Below, in pieces: positions 26,624 to 35,121 of a stretch of DNA of 64,000 bases. Under the pieces are notes generated by a model. The model worked only from the letters and a program-made list of their open reading frames with translations, was not told where the DNA came from and searched no databases. Both the position numbers and the translations under genes were made by a program. Position 1 is the first letter of the stretch. Each line of letters starts with the position of its first letter. Location: positions 62,001 through 126,000 of the forward strand of contig CACAUR010000001.1 in assembly GCA_902535745.1 (NCBI GenBank). Direction: 5' to 3'. Source of the stretch: an uncultured Pelagibacteraceae bacterium (lineage in GTDB: Bacteria; Pseudomonadota; Alphaproteobacteria; Pelagibacterales; Pelagibacteraceae).

Positions 26624-27741
26624 TAAATTTTCTCATAAGATTTGTTTAAAAAATTTCTTACAGTGTTAAGGAAGTCTGGAACATCAAGTAAAAATGAGTC
26701 ATGTCCTTTGTCAGATGTAATTTCAACAAATCCAACATTTTTACCAATCGCATTAAGCGCTATCACTATTTCTCTGTTTTCAGATGTTGGATAAAGCCAG
26801 TCTGATGTAAAAGATATTATAAAAAATTTTGTATCACTTTTTTCAAAAGCTTTTGATAAATTACCACCAAATTTCTTTGTTAAGTCAAAATAATCCATAG
26901 CTCTTGTGATATATAAATAGCTATTTGCATCAAACCTATCCACAAAAACTGAGCCTTGATATCTTAGATAACTTTCTATTTGAAAGTCAGCATCAAAGCT
27001 AAATTTTAAATCATCTCTTTCTTGTAGCTTTCTACCAAACTTTTCTTGAAGACCTGCTTTTGACAAATAAGTTATGTGCGCTGCCATTCTTGCAACTGCA
27101 AGACCTTTATCTGGCTGTTTATTTTGCTCTTCATAAAATCCATCCTGCCAGTTCCTATCTGCCATTATAGATTGTCTACCAAGTTCATTGAGTGCTATAT
27201 TTTGAGCAGAATGACTTGCAGTACAAGCTATAGGAATTGCAGTGTGTGCCTTATTTGGGAAGTTGGATACAAACTGAAGGACCTGCATTCCTCCCATAGA
27301 TCCTCCTATAACACTGAATAACTTTTCAATTTTAAAATATTCTAGAAGGTTATATTGGGCATTTACCATATCATTAATTGTGATCACAGGAAAATTAGTT
27401 CCATATGGTTTTTTTGTTTCAGGATTTATATTTTTTGGCCCAAAAGAACCCATGCAGCCACCTATTACGTTAGCCGCAATTATAAAGTACTTATCAGTAT
27501 CTATAGCTTTTCCAGGTCCAAGAGCATAATTCCACCAACCATCTTTCTTTGTAATTGGATTTGTTCCCGATGCAAATTGGTCCCCTGTTAGTGCATGAAA
27601 AACTAATATGGCATTATCTTTTTTATCATTTAATTTTCCATATATTTCATAAGCTAATGGAAAATCATTGATTGTCTGACCACAATCTAGCTTCAATGGC
27701 TTTTTTACCAATAAGGTTTTTATTTTATCTTTTTCATTCAT
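26623..27741 (-). CDS. metX: Homoserine O-acyltransferase MetX
   Basis: This alpha/beta-hydrolase-fold enzyme acylates (usually acetylates) homoserine, the first committed step of methionine synthesis. The 372 residues carry NVIGGCMGSFGP, the nucleophile elbow GGSMGGMQVLQF, the catalytic aspartate region SFTSDWLYPT and the histidine in DKGHDSFLLD. Expression should be controlled by SAM through the SAM-II aptamer that ends about 28 bases before the ATG. Acetyl versus succinyl specificity cannot be decided by eye. Confidence 0.95.
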   Translation of the reverse strand: MNEKDKIKTLLVKKPLKLDCGQTINDFPLAYEIYGKLNDKKDNAILVFHALTGDQFASGTNPITKKDGWWNYALGPGKAIDTDKYFIIAANVIGGCMGSFGPKNINPETKKPYGTNFPVITINDMVNAQYNLLEYFKIEKLFSVIGGSMGGMQVLQFVSNFPNKAHTAIPIACTASHSAQNIALNELGRQSIMADRNWQDGFYEEQNKQPDKGLAVARMAAHITYLSKAGLQEKFGRKLQERDDLKFSFDADFQIESYLRYQGSVFVDRFDANSYLYITRAMDYFDLTKKFGGNLSKAFEKSDTKFFIISFTSDWLYPTSENREIVIALNAIGKNVGFVEITSDKGHDSFLLDVPDFLNTVRNFLNKSYEKI

Positions 27742-27769
27742 ATTTTTTGTGAATTGTGAGGAAAAAAAA

Positions 27770-27818
27770 CTTATTTAGCGGTTTTTTTAAAGCGCTCGCA
27801 ATTCAGTTAAATCAGCGC
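27770..27818 (-). promoter_or_regulatory. SAM-II riboswitch upstream of metX
   Basis: The minus strand reads GCGCTGATTTAACTG, then AATTGCGAGCGC, a 12-base A-rich linker, then GCTAAATAAG. This matches the SAM-II aptamer described from alphaproteobacteria and marine metagenomes: P1 GCGC/GCGC, the GATTTAAC...ATTGC loop, and the 3' GCTAAA pseudoknot strand with the same linker length as I recall for the Sargasso Sea aptamer. The loop dinucleotide CT opposite AG replaces CC opposite GG, a compensating change. SAM binding is expected to lower metX expression. The usual purine-rich ribosome-binding site at the 3' end is missing; a T8 run follows instead. Confidence 0.92.
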
Positions 27819-27826
27819 AAAAATCT

Positions 27827-27853
27827 TTTATAACATGTTACTATTTATGTCAA
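27827..27853 (-). promoter_or_regulatory. Promoter of metX-metW-gloB
   Basis: On the minus strand a perfect TTGACA (27848-27853) and TATAAA (27827-27832) are separated by 15 bases (16 if the box is read one base later). Transcription would begin about one helical half-turn downstream, at the very start of the SAM-II aptamer, which supports both calls. Confidence 0.65.
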
Positions 27854-27914
27854 TTATATCGCGTAAAGTGTTAATTTTATTTAAATAACCAGTATATTAT
27901 TTATATATATCGTT

Positions 27915-28994
27915 ATGCAAAAATTAAACTACAGAAAGATAAAGATAGAAAGCTATGTTCCAGGAAGGTCGGCTATTTTTAGAAAAAAAAATGTTATCAA
28001 GTTATCTGCCAATGAGTCAGCACTTGGCCAATCACCTAAATCCAGAAAGATAATTTCAAGTATAAAAAAACTGGATAAATATCCAGATAGCAAAACAAGA
28101 ACATTAAGGAGAGAAATCTCACAAAAATTTAAATGCAACTTTGATCAAATAATTTGTGGCTCAGGATCTGATGAAGTCATACAATTATTGTGTCAATTAT
28201 TCTTACAAAAAAAAGATGAGGTTATTGTTCCTCAGTACAGTTTTTTAATGTATAGAATTTATAGCAATATAATTGGCTCAAAAGTTATTTTTTCGAAGGA
28301 AGACAAATTTAAAGTTTCAGTTAAAGGAATTCTGGATAAAGTTTCAAAAAAAACCAAAATTGTTTTTTTAGCTAATCCGAATAATCCAACAGGTACTTAT
28401 CTAACAAAAAAAGAACTTCTTGATTTAAGAAAGAAACTAAGACAAAATATTCTTCTTGTAATTGATGATGCTTACTATGAATATATGGTAAACAAAGATT
28501 ACAGATCTGGATTAGAGCTTTTTAAAAACAAAAAAAATGTGTTTGTTCTAAGAACATTTTCAAAAATATATGGTTTAGCTTCACTGAGAATAGGCTGGGG
28601 CTATGGCTCTAAAGACATTGTAAAAGAGCTTCTTAAAATAAAACCACCATTCAACATAAATAAAATTGCTGAAATGGCGGCTGTTGAAGCTTTAAAAGAC
28701 AAATCTTTTATTTTAAAATCAGTTAAACATAACTTAAAATGGGCTTATAAGATTAAAAAAATTTTAGAAAATTATAAGATAAAAACTAATAAAGTTTCAG
28801 CGAATTTTCTTTTATTAGATTTTGATAAATGCAAATATTCTGCTATTAAAATAAAGAAATCTCTTGAAAAAAAAGGAATTCTTTTAAGAAGTTTAGAAGC
28901 ATATAAAATCAAAAATAAGTTAAGATTAACAGTCGGAAACACAAGAGAGAATATTCTTCTTCTTAAAACTCTAGAAAAAATATTTAGAAAATGA
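27915..28994 (+). CDS. hisC: Histidinol-phosphate / aromatic aminotransferase (HisC family)
   Basis: This class I/II PLP aminotransferase has 359 residues. The family elements visible are LSANESALGQSP, DKYPDSKTRTLR, CGSGSDEVIQLLCQLF, FLANPNNPTGTY, DDAYYEY, and the PLP lysine in TFSKIYGLASLRIGWGYG. It overlaps tyrA by 4 bases, which favours a role in phenylalanine/tyrosine synthesis, possibly in addition to histidine synthesis; the sequence does not separate the two. It is divergent from metX, and no clear ribosome-binding site precedes the ATG. Confidence 0.9.
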   Translation: MQKLNYRKIKIESYVPGRSAIFRKKNVIKLSANESALGQSPKSRKIISSIKKLDKYPDSKTRTLRREISQKFKCNFDQIICGSGSDEVIQLLCQLFLQKKDEVIVPQYSFLMYRIYSNIIGSKVIFSKEDKFKVSVKGILDKVSKKTKIVFLANPNNPTGTYLTKKELLDLRKKLRQNILLVIDDAYYEYMVNKDYRSGLELFKNKKNVFVLRTFSKIYGLASLRIGWGYGSKDIVKELLKIKPPFNINKIAEMAAVEALKDKSFILKSVKHNLKWAYKIKKILENYKIKTNKVSANFLLLDFDKCKYSAIKIKKSLEKKGILLRSLEAYKIKNKLRLTVGNTRENILLLKTLEKIFRK

Positions 28995-29887
28995 TTAATA
29001 AATTACTAATTGTAGGCTGTGGTTTAATAGGTTCATCAATATTAAAAAAAGTTTGTAAAAAAAAAATTGCTAAAAAAATATTTGTTTTTGAAAAATCAAA
29101 AGAAAATCAAAGAGCATTAAAGAGATTTAAGCTTAAATTTGAATTAATTAAAAGAATGGATAAAAAAATATCTGAATGTGATTTAATTGTTATTTGTGCT
29201 CCATTAAGTGAATATGAAAAAATTTTTTTTGCATGCAATAAATATTCAAAAAAAAATATATTGATTACTGATGTTGGATCTTCAAAGAAAGACATAATTA
29301 CAAAAATTAACAGAATTAAAAGAAAAGATATTAAATGGATCTCTAGTCATCCAATAGCAGGATCTGAAGTATCTGGACCATTAAATGGAAATGAAAATCT
29401 ATTTTTAAACAAATGGTCGGTTATAATAAAACAAAAAAATTCACAAAACAAAGAAATGAAAAAAATATTGAAATTTTGGAAATTACTTGGTTCAAAAACT
29501 GTTACTATGGATGCAGTTCAACATGATAAAATATTTGCAATAACAAGTCATTTACCACACTTAATTGCTTACAATTTAATTTTGACAGCAACTAATTTTA
29601 AAATTTCAAATAAAGACAATGTTCTTAGATTTAGCGCAGGAGGATTAAGGGATTTTTCTAGAATTGCTGCTTCAAATGAAATCATGTGGAGAGATATATT
29701 TTTTAATAATAAATCAAATATGCTTAAGGTCATTGATCTTTTTATTAAAAATTTAAAAATATTTAAACAAGATATAAAATTTAATAGAAAGAATTTAGAA
29801 TCAAAATTAAAAAATTTAAAAAAAGTAAGACAAAAGATAGTTTTATTAAAACAAGATACATCAAAACCAGATTTTGGAAGGGTTTAA
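28991..29887 (+). CDS. tyrA: Prephenate / cyclohexadienyl (arogenate) dehydrogenase
   Basis: The 298-residue protein has the N-terminal Rossmann motif VGCGLIGSSI, ICAPLSEYEKI, ITDVGSSKKDII, and the family's SSHPIAGSEVSGP with the catalytic histidine region, then ITSHLPHLIAYNL. It oxidatively decarboxylates prephenate or arogenate towards tyrosine. Coupling with the upstream aminotransferase gives a two-gene tyrosine unit. The convergent sulfotransferase gene ends one base after its stop. Confidence 0.92.
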   Translation: MINKLLIVGCGLIGSSILKKVCKKKIAKKIFVFEKSKENQRALKRFKLKFELIKRMDKKISECDLIVICAPLSEYEKIFFACNKYSKKNILITDVGSSKKDIITKINRIKRKDIKWISSHPIAGSEVSGPLNGNENLFLNKWSVIIKQKNSQNKEMKKILKFWKLLGSKTVTMDAVQHDKIFAITSHLPHLIAYNLILTATNFKISNKDNVLRFSAGGLRDFSRIAASNEIMWRDIFFNNKSNMLKVIDLFIKNLKIFKQDIKFNRKNLESKLKNLKKVRQKIVLLKQDTSKPDFGRV

Positions 29888-29888
29888 T

Positions 29889-31409
29889 CTAAAACTCTTT
29901 AATTAAATCTCCAATCATGCTCTTGTAATTTTTGATAGTATTAGAAACTTTTCTACTTATTGGTTTGTTTGCCTGGTCAAAACTTAATGTTCTTATTATA
30001 CGTGAACTTTTGTGGTGACTCATAACATTTTCATCCCACTCTAATTTACAAAAATTTAAAATTTTCTCAATTTGATCTTTTGGATTTTCTATCAAATTTT
30101 CATAGTTAAGATTGAAAATATTTTTAGGAAATTCTTCTTGCCAGAACTTCATTGTATTTAGATAAAGTTTATAAAATTTAATAATATCTTTAAAATCATT
30201 CACAAACTTTGTTTTAATTGGAAAAAAATTTTTATAAATTGACCAACAATTATCTACTGGATCCCTCGTGCAATTTATTATTTTAGCATCGGGGAATAGT
30301 TTTAAAATTAATCCTATGTTAATAAAATTTAGCAATTCTTTATCAGTAAAAATAGGGGAAGAGTTATTCAACTCTTCAATCAGTTCAAGATATTGATTTT
30401 TATAATCATTCAAAAGGGTAGTATCAATTTTTTCTTCATTAATTATTTTGTTAGCGATTTCTTGCATATATGGTAACTCGCCTCCACCAAACACTTTTTT
30501 GTGGGAGGCGAGTATTTGCTCAAGTAATGAAGAACCTGAGCGCGGCATGCCTACTATAAATATCAAACCCTTATGACCTCTAGAAGTTTTAACTTTTTTA
30601 CATTTTTTGTAAAAATTAATAAAATTATTTATTCTTTTTTCGTCTTGGCCAAAATTATATTTTGTTTCTTTCTTTAATAGCTCGTTTCCTATTTTTAAAT
30701 ATTTAAAAGCGCTTTTATAATCTTTGATATCTTCGTAAGCTTTGTGAATTCCATAATAAAGGTGGATTTTCTCTAAATTATTCAAATCGTTGTCATTTAC
30801 CTTTTTCAACATTTCAATTAAATGTGGATCATTCTCCACGTAATTATGTACCAAAGAATATTGGCGATCAGCATCAGTTAATTTTTTATTTAATTTTAAT
30901 ATTTGTTTACAATATTGTTTAGAATTTTCTTTTTGATTTGTTATTCTACAAATCCCAACCATGTTGAAAAGGGAAGGAACTGCATCATTCTGAATACTTA
31001 AAACTTTTTTATAATATTGTATTGACTCTTCAATTTTGTAAGTCTCCCTTTTTAAATTTCCCAAATTATTAAGGATGTGTAGGTGTTTGTTGTCTATTTC
31101 TAACCCTTTTTTGTAATATTTTTCAGCTTCTGAATATTTATGTAAAATAAAGTAACATGTGCCCATATTATTCAAAAAATTTGGATTATTTGGATTTAGA
31201 GATAATGCTTCTTTCATTACATCGATTGATTTTTCAATTTTACCAGATTTCTGGTAGGCGAAACTTAATAAGTTAAAAAATAATTGGTGTTTTCTCTTTT
31301 TAAGTATTTTAATACATTCTTTGATAACTTCTGAAAAGTTTCTCTTAACAAATTTCTTGTAAAGTTTATCGTATTTTTTTTTTAATTCTTCATCAGTTAT
31401 TGTACTCAT
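29889..31409 (-). CDS. TPR-repeat sulfotransferase
   Basis: The 506-residue protein joins an N-terminal TPR array (roughly residues 40-260; the clearest repeats are NPNFLNNMGTCYFILHKYSEA and HLHILNNLGNLKRETYKIEES) to a sulfotransferase domain. The domain has the PAPS 5'-phosphosulfate loop VGMPRSGSSLLEQIL (PRSGSS at 289-294) and the 3'-phosphate element CTRDPVDNCWS (Arg382, Ser390). Such fusions are found in marine alphaproteobacteria and may sulfate proteins, sugars or polyketides; the acceptor here is unknown. No signal peptide is seen, so it probably acts in the cytoplasm. It overlaps the NlpC/P60 gene by 4 bases. Confidence 0.85.
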   Translation of the reverse strand: MSTITDEELKKKYDKLYKKFVKRNFSEVIKECIKILKKRKHQLFFNLLSFAYQKSGKIEKSIDVMKEALSLNPNNPNFLNNMGTCYFILHKYSEAEKYYKKGLEIDNKHLHILNNLGNLKRETYKIEESIQYYKKVLSIQNDAVPSLFNMVGICRITNQKENSKQYCKQILKLNKKLTDADRQYSLVHNYVENDPHLIEMLKKVNDNDLNNLEKIHLYYGIHKAYEDIKDYKSAFKYLKIGNELLKKETKYNFGQDEKRINNFINFYKKCKKVKTSRGHKGLIFIVGMPRSGSSLLEQILASHKKVFGGGELPYMQEIANKIINEEKIDTTLLNDYKNQYLELIEELNNSSPIFTDKELLNFINIGLILKLFPDAKIINCTRDPVDNCWSIYKNFFPIKTKFVNDFKDIIKFYKLYLNTMKFWQEEFPKNIFNLNYENLIENPKDQIEKILNFCKLEWDENVMSHHKSSRIIRTLSFDQANKPISRKVSNTIKNYKSMIGDLIKEF

Positions 31410-32122
31410 TTTATTCCAATTACTTGTAGTTTAGCAGTTTTTTCGATCAAATTTATTGTTTTTTTTATATCCATTATCACTACTTTTTTTTTGGGACCAT
31501 AAGCATGTATTAATTTTCTTTTTGATAAACATACAGCTACATGACCTTTCCAAAATATAATAGCATTTTTTTTAATTGATTTAAATTTTCTGAAATATCT
31601 AAATTGTGGACCAGTATCTCTTGGACAATAAAGATTATTAAATTTGTAAAATAATTGAACTAATCCTGAACAATCAATTCCATCAAATTTTTTTCCACCC
31701 CATTTGTATTTTACGTTTTTAAAAATAGTTATTTTATCAAATATTTTCTTTTTGTGATTAATGGGAACAACATCAGATTTTTGTATCCAATAATTATCAA
31801 AATTTAAAAAATTGTTTTTTCTCGATTTGATTTGTAATAATGAAGCAAAACTTAGTTTCATCTTAATTTTGGAACTTTTAAAAGGCTTTGAAAAAACGTT
31901 TGCCTTTAAAGAAGATACTTTATGAGTTGGTTTATGTGTAAATTCCTTAAATTTTTTTCGTTTTATAAATCCTACATATTTGTCATAATCTGTTTTAATT
32001 TTGTACCAATCCCTATATTTCTTTATAATTGAGAACCTTTCTCCATAGAGAATTTGAGAAGATAGTTTAGAATTTTTTTTTTTATCTTCGTATATGTTTA
32101 TGAATGAATATTTACTAATCAT
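31406..32122 (-). CDS. NlpC/P60 peptidase with SH3-like domain
   Basis: In 238 residues the protein has one or two SH3-like segments (about 1-115) and a C-terminal NlpC/P60 cysteine peptidase. The catalytic cysteine is in FDGIDCSGLVQLFY, the histidine in WKGHVAVCL and a polar third residue near LIHAYGP. No signal peptide is visible. This resembles cytoplasmic gamma-D-glutamyl-diamino acid endopeptidases (YkfC type) that cut recycled muropeptides. It overlaps the AmpG-like permease start by 4 bases, which supports a job on imported muropeptides. Confidence 0.86.
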   Translation of the reverse strand: MISKYSFINIYEDKKKNSKLSSQILYGERFSIIKKYRDWYKIKTDYDKYVGFIKRKKFKEFTHKPTHKVSSLKANVFSKPFKSSKIKMKLSFASLLQIKSRKNNFLNFDNYWIQKSDVVPINHKKKIFDKITIFKNVKYKWGGKKFDGIDCSGLVQLFYKFNNLYCPRDTGPQFRYFRKFKSIKKNAIIFWKGHVAVCLSKRKLIHAYGPKKKVVIMDIKKTINLIEKTAKLQVIGIK

Positions 32123-33588
32123 TTATCTTTTATAGGTGCAATTATACCTATCCAATAGATTAAAAATAGCACTGGCATGCCTAATAAAGCAGTGAGTATG
32201 AAATAGTTACTATAACCCATTACATCAACCCATGCACCAGAATATCCCGCTATAAGTTTAGGTAAAAATAACATGATTGAACTAAACAAAGCATATTGTG
32301 TTGCAGTAAACTTTATTGATGTTAATCCAGATAAGTAAATTACAAAAGCAGCTCCAGCAAATCCACTTGATATATTGTCTGCTGTAATTACCATGATTAA
32401 ATAATTAATATTTGCATCAACTGTTGCTAGCCAAGCGAATAGTAAGTTACTTAGAGATGCAATTAGGGCTCCTAAAAATAGAGCTATCATTGTGCCTTTT
32501 TTAGATGCAAAATAGCCCCCTAATAAACCACCTATTATAGTTGCGAAAACTCCAAAAAACTTCGAATACGTTGCAATGTCTTTTATTGAGTAGCCCTTTT
32601 CTAAATAAAATATATTTGCCATAACACCCATAACTACATCAGCAATTCTGTATAGAGAAATAAGCAGAAGTATGATCAATGCAAATTTTCCATATTTTTT
32701 TAAGAAATTCGTTATTGGCGCAATATAACTTTCTGCTACCATGTTTTTTTCAATTATTTTGATTTTTGTCATCAATACCAACAACGTACCTGAGACCAAA
32801 AAGCAAAAAGTCAACTTTAGACAAGTTAGTACAAAGATTAAAAAATTATTATCTTTCACAGAGAAACTTATATTCGAGTAGAGATAAATAAAGATAATGA
32901 TAGTTAATAATATAGATAAGAAGAAAATCAAATGGTTATTTGTTTTCTTAAATATATTTTTTTTTACTTTTGGTTCATCTGAGGTTAGATTTGCAAATAT
33001 ACCAACCGACATAAATAAAGCCATTATGCAATAAACTTTTTGCCACACAACTTGGTCATAAGTATCTGAACCAAAATAGGCAGCTAACCATAAACTCCCA
33101 GCTCCACTTACGAGCATACCGACTCTATAACCTGCAATGTACATGGAAGACAAATAACCCTGTTTACTTTGAGAAACTGACTCAATTCTAAATGCATCAA
33201 TTATAATATCTTGAGACGCGCTGAAAAAAGCCAAAAGAACGATAAAAATTGCTGTCGCTAATAGATTTTTTTGCGGATCGCTAAATGAAGTGAGTAATAA
33301 AGACAGAATAATTAAAATTTGAACTAATAAAAGCCAACTTCGTCTATGTCCAAATTTTTTAAAAAATGGTAAACTAAATTTATCTATTATTGGAGACCAA
33401 AGATATTTAAAAGCATATGCGAAACCCGCCCAACTAAATAGAGTTATTGTACTTCTTTCTATACCAGCTTTAGATAACCAGACTGATAAAGTTGAGAATA
33501 CTAACAATATTGGTAATCCAGAAGAGAAACCAAATAAAAGCATCTTTAATGACTTTTCTTTAAAGAAGTAATCAAAATTATTAGTCAA
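32119..33588 (-). CDS. ampG: AmpG-like muropeptide permease (MFS, PAT family)
   Basis: The 489-residue membrane protein has about 12-14 hydrophobic segments and the AmpG pattern: LFGFSSGLPILLVFSTLSVWLSKAGI near the N-terminus, FAYAFKYLWSPIIDKFSLP, RRSWLLLVQILIILSLL, and FSASQDIIIDAFRIE. AmpG brings anhydromuropeptides into the cytoplasm. The neighbouring NlpC/P60 peptidase and the amgK-murU pair at 51.9-53.5 kb make peptidoglycan recycling the likely role. Other PAT-family transporters carry acetyl-CoA, which remains an alternative. Confidence 0.87.
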   Translation of the reverse strand: MTNNFDYFFKEKSLKMLLFGFSSGLPILLVFSTLSVWLSKAGIERSTITLFSWAGFAYAFKYLWSPIIDKFSLPFFKKFGHRRSWLLLVQILIILSLLLTSFSDPQKNLLATAIFIVLLAFFSASQDIIIDAFRIESVSQSKQGYLSSMYIAGYRVGMLVSGAGSLWLAAYFGSDTYDQVVWQKVYCIMALFMSVGIFANLTSDEPKVKKNIFKKTNNHLIFFLSILLTIIIFIYLYSNISFSVKDNNFLIFVLTCLKLTFCFLVSGTLLVLMTKIKIIEKNMVAESYIAPITNFLKKYGKFALIILLLISLYRIADVVMGVMANIFYLEKGYSIKDIATYSKFFGVFATIIGGLLGGYFASKKGTMIALFLGALIASLSNLLFAWLATVDANINYLIMVITADNISSGFAGAAFVIYLSGLTSIKFTATQYALFSSIMLFLPKLIAGYSGAWVDVMGYSNYFILTALLGMPVLFLIYWIGIIAPIKDK

Positions 33589-35034
33589 TTAGTTTCTCCA
33601 AAAAGATGGTAAGAATATTACTAAAATCGCAAAGATCTCTAAACGACCCAAAATCATTCCAGTTGATAAGATCCATTTTGATACAGCTGGCAAATTTGCA
33701 TAATTACTATTTGGTCCAATTTCGTTTCCAAGTCCGGGACCAACGTTTGAAATTGAAGATGCAGCTCCGGAAACTGCTGTAATAAAGTTTAAACCTGTTA
33801 GCGTTAATAAAGCAGATATCACGAAGAAAATTATAATATAAAGATAAATAAACGATATAATTGAAGCGATTAATTTATCTTGAACTATGTCATTATTATA
33901 TTTCATATTTATAATTGCTCTTGGGTAAATAATTTTCAGCAATTGATTCTTTAAAAAGAAATAAAGCATATGCACTCTAAATACTTTAATACCACAAGTG
34001 GTTGATCCTGCACATCCACCAATAAACATAAGTAATAAAAAAAATATTAAAGGGAAATTTCCCCACTGATCGAATTCTTTAGTAACGTAGCCAGTCCCAG
34101 TTAATATTGAGACAACATTAAAGATAATCGATCTTAATTGAATTTCAAAAATACTTTTATTAACGATTGCTAAATAAACAAAAAGAATAAGAATTGAAAA
34201 AAAAATTAATTTAAAGAATAACTTTATCTGTTCATCTTTAAATACTATTTTCTTATTACCAGATAAAAATTTGATGTATGAAATAAATGGGATACTACCT
34301 AAAATTATAAAAATTATAGATACATACTCAATTTTTGCACTTTCAAAAAATCCTATTGACTGATTATAATTTGAGAAACCTCCTGTAGCTATAGTGGTCA
34401 TCGAGTGAGTTAAGCTATCAAAAAAATTCATTCCACAAATTTTATAGAAAAATGCACAAAGCAAAGTTAACGAAAAATAGATAAGAACTAATCTTAGAGA
34501 AATTTGTTTTGACTTGGGAAGTATTTTTTCTGAACTGTCTCCACTTGAAATTTTCAGAAGTTGCATCCCTCCAATATTCATTATAGGCATTAATGTTATT
34601 GCCATTACAATTATGCCTATTCCGCCAAGCCACTGAAGTAATGCTCTCCAGCTTAAAATTGCCTTAGGAGTGTCGGATAAATTATTGATGATTGTAGCCC
34701 CAGTAGTTGTAATTCCAGACATACTTTCAAAAAAAGCGTCGGTTATAGATAAATTTAAATCTGAAAATATAAACGGAATAGACCCAAATATTGCAACCCC
34801 AATCCATGACAATGCAGTGAGGAGAAAGGCCTGTTGAGTGCTTAAGCTTCTGTTATGATCGATATTGGCTAAAAAAAACAGAGCACCAAAAGTAATTGTA
34901 ATTATTGAAGATATTATAAAGGTAGAATTAAACTCATTGTAAATTAATTGTATTGTAATAGGAACTAACATTGAAAAACCTAATACAATCAACAATATGC
35001 CTAAAGTAAAAAAAACTGTTTTATAATTGGACAT
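33589..35034 (-). CDS. trkH: Trk-type potassium uptake protein, membrane subunit
   Basis: The 481-residue membrane protein is a TrkH/TrkG channel-like subunit with repeated M1-P-M2 units. Selectivity-filter regions carry the expected glycines, e.g. FESMSGITTTGATI, MTTIATGGFSN, VSILTGTGYVT and SISNVGPGLG. A typical segment is MFIGGCAGSTTCGIKVFRV. It imports potassium driven by the proton gradient; the regulatory TrkA subunit is not in this window. It lies directly upstream of the AmpG gene with no gap. Confidence 0.93.
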   Translation of the reverse strand: MSNYKTVFFTLGILLIVLGFSMLVPITIQLIYNEFNSTFIISSIITITFGALFFLANIDHNRSLSTQQAFLLTALSWIGVAIFGSIPFIFSDLNLSITDAFFESMSGITTTGATIINNLSDTPKAILSWRALLQWLGGIGIIVMAITLMPIMNIGGMQLLKISSGDSSEKILPKSKQISLRLVLIYFSLTLLCAFFYKICGMNFFDSLTHSMTTIATGGFSNYNQSIGFFESAKIEYVSIIFIILGSIPFISYIKFLSGNKKIVFKDEQIKLFFKLIFFSILILFVYLAIVNKSIFEIQLRSIIFNVVSILTGTGYVTKEFDQWGNFPLIFFLLLMFIGGCAGSTTCGIKVFRVHMLYFFLKNQLLKIIYPRAIINMKYNNDIVQDKLIASIISFIYLYIIIFFVISALLTLTGLNFITAVSGAASSISNVGPGLGNEIGPNSNYANLPAVSKWILSTGMILGRLEIFAILVIFLPSFWRN

Positions 35035-35121
35035 TTAATTTGAACATTATTTTATGGAAAATAAATTTCAACATTATATGAATTTAAATATAAGCATAAT
35101 ATACAATAAACTCGATTTTTG

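Noticed and set aside
35043-35077. Direct repeat AACATTAT (35043-35050 and 35070-35077) upstream of lysK as an operator
   Set aside because: Eight AT-rich bases repeated once in an 85-base gap is weak evidence; not listed as a feature.
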